Shown here: positions 7,160 to 12,799 of the stretch, piece by piece
How positions within the stretch are numbered: position 1 is the first letter of the stretch
Layout: each line of letters opens with the position of its first letter
DNA from: Mycoplasmataceae bacterium
GTDB taxonomy: Bacteria > Bacillota_I > Bacilli_A > Mycoplasmatales > Mycoplasmoidaceae
NCBI GenBank assembly: GCA_020024735.1
Contig: JAHHTI010000026.1
Location: forward strand, 1 to 12,799
DNA: 12,799 nucleotides
Reading direction: 5' to 3'
Made by a program: the position numbers and the translations under genes
The notes under the pieces: model-generated
Seen by the model: only the letters and a program-made list of their open reading frames with translations
Databases searched by the model: none
What the model was told of the DNA's origin: nothing

Positions 7160-8311
7160 ATGAAACTTAGAAAAAAATTAGCTTTATCTTTAACCCTTGG
7201 ATTAGGATTCGTTGTTTCGATGGGATCTGTAGCTTTAACATTGACTAGTTGTTCTAATCCAACTAATCAATCTATTGATACTCCAATAGAATCTCCTAAT
7301 AATACAACTCCTCCTAATAATATAGAAAATCCTCAAGGTAATCTCCCATCTATTCCTTCAACTCCTACTCAACCACCTCAACCACTTCCACCAACAGTTG
7401 AAGAAGTAACACCAGCTCCTAGTCCTTCTATCCCACCAGCTCAACCTCTTCCACCTGAAGAAATTGTACCAACTCCATCTCCAAGTGTTCCACAAGTACC
7501 TACAGAACCAGCTCAAATGATGACTTTTACTGTAGATGTTAGAAGAACTTCAGGTTTTAAATTTAATACTATAATTCCTGTTAACATTGTGGATGTTGCT
7601 ACTAATCAAAATATGTTTAATGGGCCTCGTGATGATTATGATGACTCTGAAGTTGATGGTATTATTACCTTTGAATTACCTGATAACAAAACTTACAAAG
7701 TAACATTGACAAATTTTAAATCGCAAACTTATCATTACAACAATGAAATTATTCTTGATAAAGAGCACCCACATGGAAGTTTTGATTTTAATCCTGTTAT
7801 TGAAACTTCTACTAAAGAAGGAAGTTATGCAAAAGATGATGTATCTCATGAACTTCCATTTCCTACTGATGTTTTAAATCATCCAATATCATTACAAAAG
7901 AACCGTGAAAATGGAAAAATGTCTATCATTATGTATATGAAAACTAGTTGTCCAAAATCTATTAGAACATTAAATAGTATTTATAGCGCTGTTAAATATG
8001 CTGATGATAATACACCTACTCCTGAAAATACTCAAAAAATTGAACTATATTGTTTTAGTGATGATGATACCCAACAAGAATTAAAAGATTTTGTTACAAG
8101 AAAAGGTTTTAATGAATCATGAATTCACTTTGTCGCTGATCCTACTAATAAAATTAGAAATGCTTACTTCCCATATCTTACTGGATACCCTAAATTAGCA
8201 TTTGTTGACTATCAAGGTGTGCTTGTTAATAAGATTGAAGGGGAATTAACTAATCAAAACACTATTAGAAGATTTATGAACAACTACTCTAAACAAGGAG
8301 GTAACTACTAA
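7160..8311 (+). CDS. surface lipoprotein with Pro-rich stalk and thioredoxin-like CPKS domain
   Basis: A 383-aa protein. Seen: a lipoprotein signal, with basic MKLRKK, a hydrophobic stretch, and lipobox LTSC with Cys31 as the lipidated residue. A Pro/Thr/Ser-rich stalk follows to about residue 118. Residues 120-225 look like a beta-sandwich module. The C-terminal 130 residues resemble the TlpA/AhpC branch of the thioredoxin fold: IIMYMKTSCPKS with Cys264 in CxxS, and GYPKLAFVDYQGVLV with the likely cis-Pro344. Only the first Cys of a CxxC pair is present, so a monothiol or isomerase-like role is more likely than a dithiol reductase. Cys298 is the only other cysteine after the signal. UGA at 8120-8122 is Trp. 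The stop shares a base with the protease start. Inference: it acts outside the membrane, possibly on the protease encoded next. Confidence 0.85.
7379..7498 (+). repeat. tandem Pro-rich repeat in the lipoprotein stalk
   Basis: Two imperfect units, QPLPPTVEEVTPAPSPSIPP(A) at residues 74-94 and QPLPPEEIVPTPSPSVPQV at 95-113, are coded by 63 and 57 bases. They have diverged at the DNA level, so active slippage is not obvious, but an ancestral duplication of the stalk is clear. Confidence 0.6.
8295..8302 (+). promoter_or_regulatory. strong Shine-Dalgarno of the protease gene
   Basis: AAGGAGGT lies in the last codons of the lipoprotein gene, eight bases before the ATG at 8311. With the TAATG overlap it sets the start and indicates translational coupling. 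Confidence 0.85.
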
Positions 8312-11136
8312 TGAAAAAGAAAATTATCTTTGCTACTACTTTACCAATTTTAACAACTGCATTATTAATACCACCAATTGCAAGTATTATTCAAAATGAT
8401 GTTGTTCCGCAAATGTTAGCTAACAATACAACTAAAACTTTTGTTAAACCTACTACATATAAAGAACTAATTGCAGCCGATGTTAATGATTTAATGGGTT
8501 TAGAAAAATATGATAGTCGAGAATATGGAATAGTAACACCTGTTAAAGATCAAAGAAGTGAAGGTTTATGTTGAGCATATTCTACTGCTGCTACTAGTGA
8601 AACTTCACTATTAAGAGAAGGTTTAGCACCAATTCTAAGTGATGAATTTAAAAAAGTTGATATTGATGAACATAACATTGACTATGGTACTAACTATCGA
8701 GTTGCAGCTATGGACCGTTTAGGATTAAACCCTAATGATAACCATACCGGTACTTTAAGAGTGGGTGGAGTGGTCCAAAAAGCAATGAACGCTTTATCAA
8801 TGTGGAATGCTCCTATTGATAGTATTGCTCATCCTTATGTAGATTGAAACTATATGCAACCTGACTACTACTTGGAAAGTACTGAAAGAATTCCAGGTAC
8901 AGAAACCTATTTTGATAAATTAGGAATTGATGGCACAGTTAAAAGAATTAAAAAACTAATAGCTCAATATGGAGCAGTTACTTGTAGTTATTCTTGCAAC
9001 GGTACATATCTATATACTAACACTAATTACCGTTCACCAGGAAATGCTGGTCATGCAGTTTCTATTATCGGATGAGATGATACTATAGAACCAACAAAAT
9101 ATGCAGGAATCCCTGCTACTGTTCGTGGTGGTTGATTGTGTAAAAATAGTTGAGGAGATTATGGTCCAAAACCAGAAGATCGATATTTCTATATTAGTTA
9201 TGACTCACCTATCTTTGATATTAATGCAGTTAATTATGTGAAAGCTAACACTACTTATCATAATAATTACTACTATGATGCTAGTGCTAAAGAAGGTGGT
9301 GGAGTTGATGAAGGGAAACCATATTCATCAGGAAAACAAGAAAATGGTGCTATTTTTCCTGTTAAAAGAGCTAATTTCAACCGTCAAGAAACTTTAAAAG
9401 CTGTCAATGTTGGTGTAATCGGTGATAATCCTAAAATTACTGTCGATGTTTATACTAATGTACAAGCTGATTTTGCTAATGCTACCAATGAAACTAATGA
9501 CCCAACTAGAGGAACTCCTGTTGCTCATGTAGTAAAACAATTTGAATATCCTGGATATAAATTAATTGAATTACCAGAAATCCCTTTAGAGTTTGGAACA
9601 AACTTTAGTATAGTAGTAAAAGTTGAAAATAGTACCCATGATGCTGAACTTTTATATAGTAATGATAATTCTAGTGACAATATGACTTTTTATAAGGACC
9701 GTTTTGGTGATTGAATAAACCCAATGACTAAGAGTTTACATTGTGCTGCTAGAATTAAAGCTTTTACAAGTGAAGTTGAAGATCCAACAATCCCAATTCC
9801 TGATGACTTAAAGTATGCACATGTAACTTTAGATAAAAATATTTGAGAATACGGAGACCAACACCGACCACAAGTATTAACTGCTCAGTTAGGTAATAAA
9901 ACTTTAACTACACGTGATTATGAACTTATCTATGACCCATTAACTATTAATCTTCCTCGTGGAGGAGCTGGTTCAGTGAGCGATTTAATCGGTCATTCCA
10001 CTGTCACCTTAAAAGGTAAAGGTGATTATGAAGGTACTAGTATTCATGTTCCTTACCAAATTGAAGTAGGAGATGCGCCAGACTTACAAGGTTTAGGTTA
10101 CTATGATACTGATTATCGTAATACTCCAATCCGTCTTCATTTAAATGTTAAAAGAACAGCTACTAAATATGCTGATATTGATTTACCAAGAGGATTTGAA
10201 TGAAAGAATGGTGATATCAATACCCCAATTCAATCAGGAACATGCGCTTTAGATTTACAATATGTCTACAAAGACAGGGATTATTACTATATTACTTATT
10301 GAAATAAATTAAAAATAGACTTAAATGTCCTACCAACAGATAACTTAATTCCGACAGAACCACATCCACTTCCAGAAGTAGCAGATCCATCAAAACCAAC
10401 TCCTCTTCCTCCACCACCAGTAACACCAACTAAAACTGTTATTGATAAAGTAAATGATGCTATTAATAACGGAACTATTATTCCTAATGATAGAAATATC
10501 CAAGAAAGAGATTTTAACAACATAGGAAGTTTTAATGTTCTAGAAATGATTCAAATCCCTACTATTAGTGATTGAGATAAGAAACAATTAAGAGTAGTTG
10601 AATTTAACCGTCATAAACCTACTATTAGTTTTAAAGTAACTAATGGAAGTGAAACTAGTAAGCTAATTAGCTTAACATGATATGTAATTACTCCTGCACC
10701 AACTCCTTCTCCTACACCAACACCAACTCCTGCACCAACACCAACTATTAATCATGTCTATATTAGTAGTGTATTACCAAGTTATCACGAAGGGGATATG
10801 ATAAATGTCCAAGCTAATGTAGAAGGAATTGACCCATCATTAGTATTATTTGAATGAACAATTGAAGGTACTAAAATTAAAGGTAATGGCGAACAGTTCT
10901 CATTTAAAGCCAATAAAGAACACAATGGTAAAAAACTAAATTTAGTTGCTAAATATAACGATACTACAAAAAGTACATCACAAGTTCTAACTGTCAATAG
11001 TGAAACTAGTGAACAACTTAACCACAAATCATTCTGAAGTGGTTCAACATTCATAATCGTTTTAATTGCTGCTATTGTAGGAATTGCTTTAATCACTATT
11101 CTTCTAGCCGTATTGTTGCACAAAAAGAGAAGATAG
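8311..11136 (+). CDS. membrane-anchored papain-family (C1) cysteine protease with lectin-like and Ig-like domains
   Basis: A 941-aa surface protein. Seen in order: an N-terminal hydrophobic export segment (5-27) without a lipobox; a C1 peptidase domain (about 60-300) with oxyanion Gln81 and catalytic Cys87 in QRSEGLCW, His248 in GHAVSIIGW and Asn279 in KNSWGDYG; a probable Lectin_like domain (about 315-485) starting NNYYYDASAKEGGG; a bacterial Ig/MBG-like module (500-588) with VTLKGKGDYEGT; a further beta module to about 675; a Pro-rich linker; an unassigned module; a second Pro/Thr linker (793-812); an Ig/PKD-like module (813-900); one membrane helix (914-936); and a KKRR tail. The protease therefore faces outwards on an anchored stalk. 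Trp88, next to the catalytic Cys, is coded by UGA. It forms an operon with the preceding lipoprotein. Substrates are unknown; host or medium proteins are plausible. The C1 plus Lectin_like arrangement is known from other Firmicutes and archaeal surface proteases. Confidence 0.9.
10711..10746 (+). repeat. tandem 18-base repeat in the second Pro/Thr linker
   Basis: CCTACACCAACACCAACT is followed directly by CCTGCACCAACACCAACT (17 of 18 identical), coding PTPTPTPAPTPT. The length is a multiple of three, so slippage here would change spacer length in the anchor region without breaking the frame. Confidence 0.7.
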
Positions 11137-11170
11137 TAACATTACATAGATATTCCTTTATGAATAAATA

Positions 11171-11193
11171 AAAATCACCTTAATGGTGATTTT
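11171..11193. terminator. terminator between the protease and permease genes
   Basis: AAAATCACC-TTAAT-GGTGATTTT forms a 9-bp stem with a 5-base loop, followed by ATTTTT on the plus strand, 34 bases after the protease stop. The complementary strand carries an A/T-rich flank too, so it may serve both convergent genes. Its right arm touches the permease stop codon (11192-11194). Confidence 0.8.
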
Positions 11194-12799
11194 ATTTTTC
11201 GATATGTGAATATTTTCTTTCGGATTTTAATAGTGGAAAACAATTTCTACCAATATATCTTTTTCATTTTATATTTGGACCTTTTTCGTTCTTATAATCT
11301 CAAGGCAATGGTAAGAACATTAAAACAAGATAAATCAATAAAACTACCACTAATAGAATAGTTCCAATCTTAGTATGATCTGGAATGACAGCTCCACCTG
11401 TAGTTTTGTTAAGTTCAACTATCATAGCTATTAGATTGTAGATAGGAGCAAATAGTTCAAAGAAAATACATAAAGAGATAATGATAATGGCTACAATTGC
11501 ACATGGAATAAATAGTTTGGATTTATTAGTTACTTCAATCTTATTCTTTTTTGTAAATCGATTCTTTAATCCTCCACAAATAGATAAAGTAATAAAAGCA
11601 AAAGCAATCACAGCATTTCAAGATGAAGATAAATCACAGAATGCATAAAGTTTTTGTACAGCAATATCAAAGTTACCAATATCTCCTGGAATATACCCTA
11701 AAGCGCCAATACAAGCAAACAATATACACATTGGTACAAAAATACAATAATTAATTCACACTCCTACTATCGGTTTATCTGGATTTAATCGGTGTTTAAA
11801 TTTTCTACCTCAATTAAACAAATCATCAGTTCTAATTAAATCTTCCACAAATCTTGGTGCTCATACTGCATCACAGTTCACAATTCCAAACACCCCAAAA
11901 GAAATAATAATACTAATAATTCCATATAAAGTAGATAAGCCTTTAGACTTAAAGAATTCTTGGAATCCGAATCAAGTACCATTATCTGAACCTAACATAC
12001 AAGAAACTGCAATTAATAAGTAAATAAAAGTTACTAAACTTAAACCGATTACTAAAGCTAATGGTACTTGTTTTGGTTTTTTCATTTGGGTATTAATTCC
12101 ACAAGCAACATAAAAACCATCATAGGCAAAGAAAATAGCTGATAATGAGCTAAATAAACCAAATGCTGGACTAATTCCAAATAATGTTCAAGGTGGGTGT
12201 GAGGTATTACCACTAGTACCAGTAGTTTGAATTCCATCTGGTAATTTTCCATTATTCAATCCAAAAATAACAAATCCCACAATCATCGCCACAGCTAATG
12301 GAATAAATTTAATCGAAGTAATTGCTCATGATTGAATATTAGCTGCTCGAGAAGAATAACCGGAAACAAAGATAAATCATGTATCTACTAAGAAAGCACA
12401 AATGACAATTGCTCATCAAGGAACGCCACTAACATTCACACCAAACGAAGATAAACCATCTAAAATAGATTTAATTCCATATAAAGGCATAAAGAAGAAA
12501 GTTGTTGGAAAGAAAATAAAAGTCATAAAGTTTTTACAACCATAATAAATTCAACGACGATTGAAGACTTTATTTCAACCTACAAACCCTTTATCACTAT
12601 TACTAGGACAACCACTATTAATTTCCATTAATGCTAAAGCCATAGCAATTACCCCTAGGGCAGCAATAATCCAAGCACTAATTGCTAAATATAAATTTTG
12701 ATGAACGTTATTAAGAACAGTTCCTGATTTAAAAAAGATTCCTGCTCCAATACATGAAGAAATAACTAAAACTATCGCTGATAAAAATCCAATTTTTTT
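11192..12799 (-). CDS. APC-superfamily amino acid permease, 5' end outside window
   Basis: The frame is open for 535 codons from the right edge to TAA at 11192-11194, with many UGA as Trp. Seen near the N-terminal edge: ISSCIGAGIFFKSGTV, the GxGIF signature of helix 1 of APC transporters, where the substrate backbone binds. Since this motif sits about 17 residues in, only a short N-terminus is probably missing. Repeated hydrophobic segments consistent with about 12 membrane helices follow. They include FFAYDGFYVACGINTQMKKP, the helix 6 region and following loop typical of amino acid permeases, and VNCDAVWAPRFVEDLIRTDD. A basic, hydrophilic C-terminal tail ends the protein. The role is probable uptake or exchange of an amino acid across the plasma membrane; the substrate cannot be told. 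It converges with the surface-protease gene, and import of peptide-derived amino acids would be compatible with that neighbour, but this is only suggestive. Confidence 0.88.

Noticed and set aside
10785..11123. Minus-strand open frames opposite the protease gene (also 10296-10523)
   Set aside because: They mirror the repetitive, well-supported plus-strand frame and show no domain or ribosome site.

Overview
The window reads as a low-GC Mollicutes (mycoplasma-type) chromosome. In-frame UGA codons fall at conserved tryptophan positions in every large gene, for example directly after the catalytic Cys of a papain-like protease and inside MnmG. The genes are therefore read with translation table 4 (UGA = Trp). 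I cannot name the genus with confidence.

Left part (1-3445, minus strand): an apparent DNA-modification/restriction cassette transcribed right to left. It holds a small C5-cytosine-type DNA methyltransferase, an unrecognised 171-aa protein, and a large DUF262/DUF1524 (GmrSD-like) nuclease with a DUF4145/HEPN-like N-terminal extension, cut by the left window edge. The three genes overlap end to end (14 nt, then TAATG). The methyltransferase is interrupted at a run of nine G (coding strand). With G9 the frame breaks before the ENP motif; with G8 it is open to the end. This is the form expected of a phase-variable gene in the OFF state.

Middle (3446-7022): a minus-strand AAA ATPase with a C-terminal DUF4143 region, and a plus-strand mnmG (tRNA wobble-uridine modification). 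The divergent intergenic region holds four copies of an 18-bp A-tract element spaced exactly 23 bp apart. The array reaches the ATPase promoter and resembles an operator array. The ATPase, methyltransferase and mnmG each have a perfect TATAAT 7-10 bases before the ATG, suggesting leaderless or nearly leaderless transcripts.

Right part (7023-12799): a two-gene surface operon on the plus strand, preceded by a 17-base poly(A) tract next to a -10 box, an arrangement like the length-switched promoters of mycoplasma surface lipoproteins. Gene 1 is a lipoprotein with a Pro-rich stalk and a thioredoxin-like CPKS domain. Gene 2, translationally coupled through TAATG and a strong Shine-Dalgarno, is a 941-aa membrane-anchored papain-family protease with lectin-like and Ig-like modules. 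A bidirectional-looking terminator separates it from a convergent APC-family amino acid permease that runs off the right edge.

The main theme is two independent homopolymer tracts, G9 in a methyltransferase and A17 at a surface-protease promoter, each placed where a change in length would switch expression.
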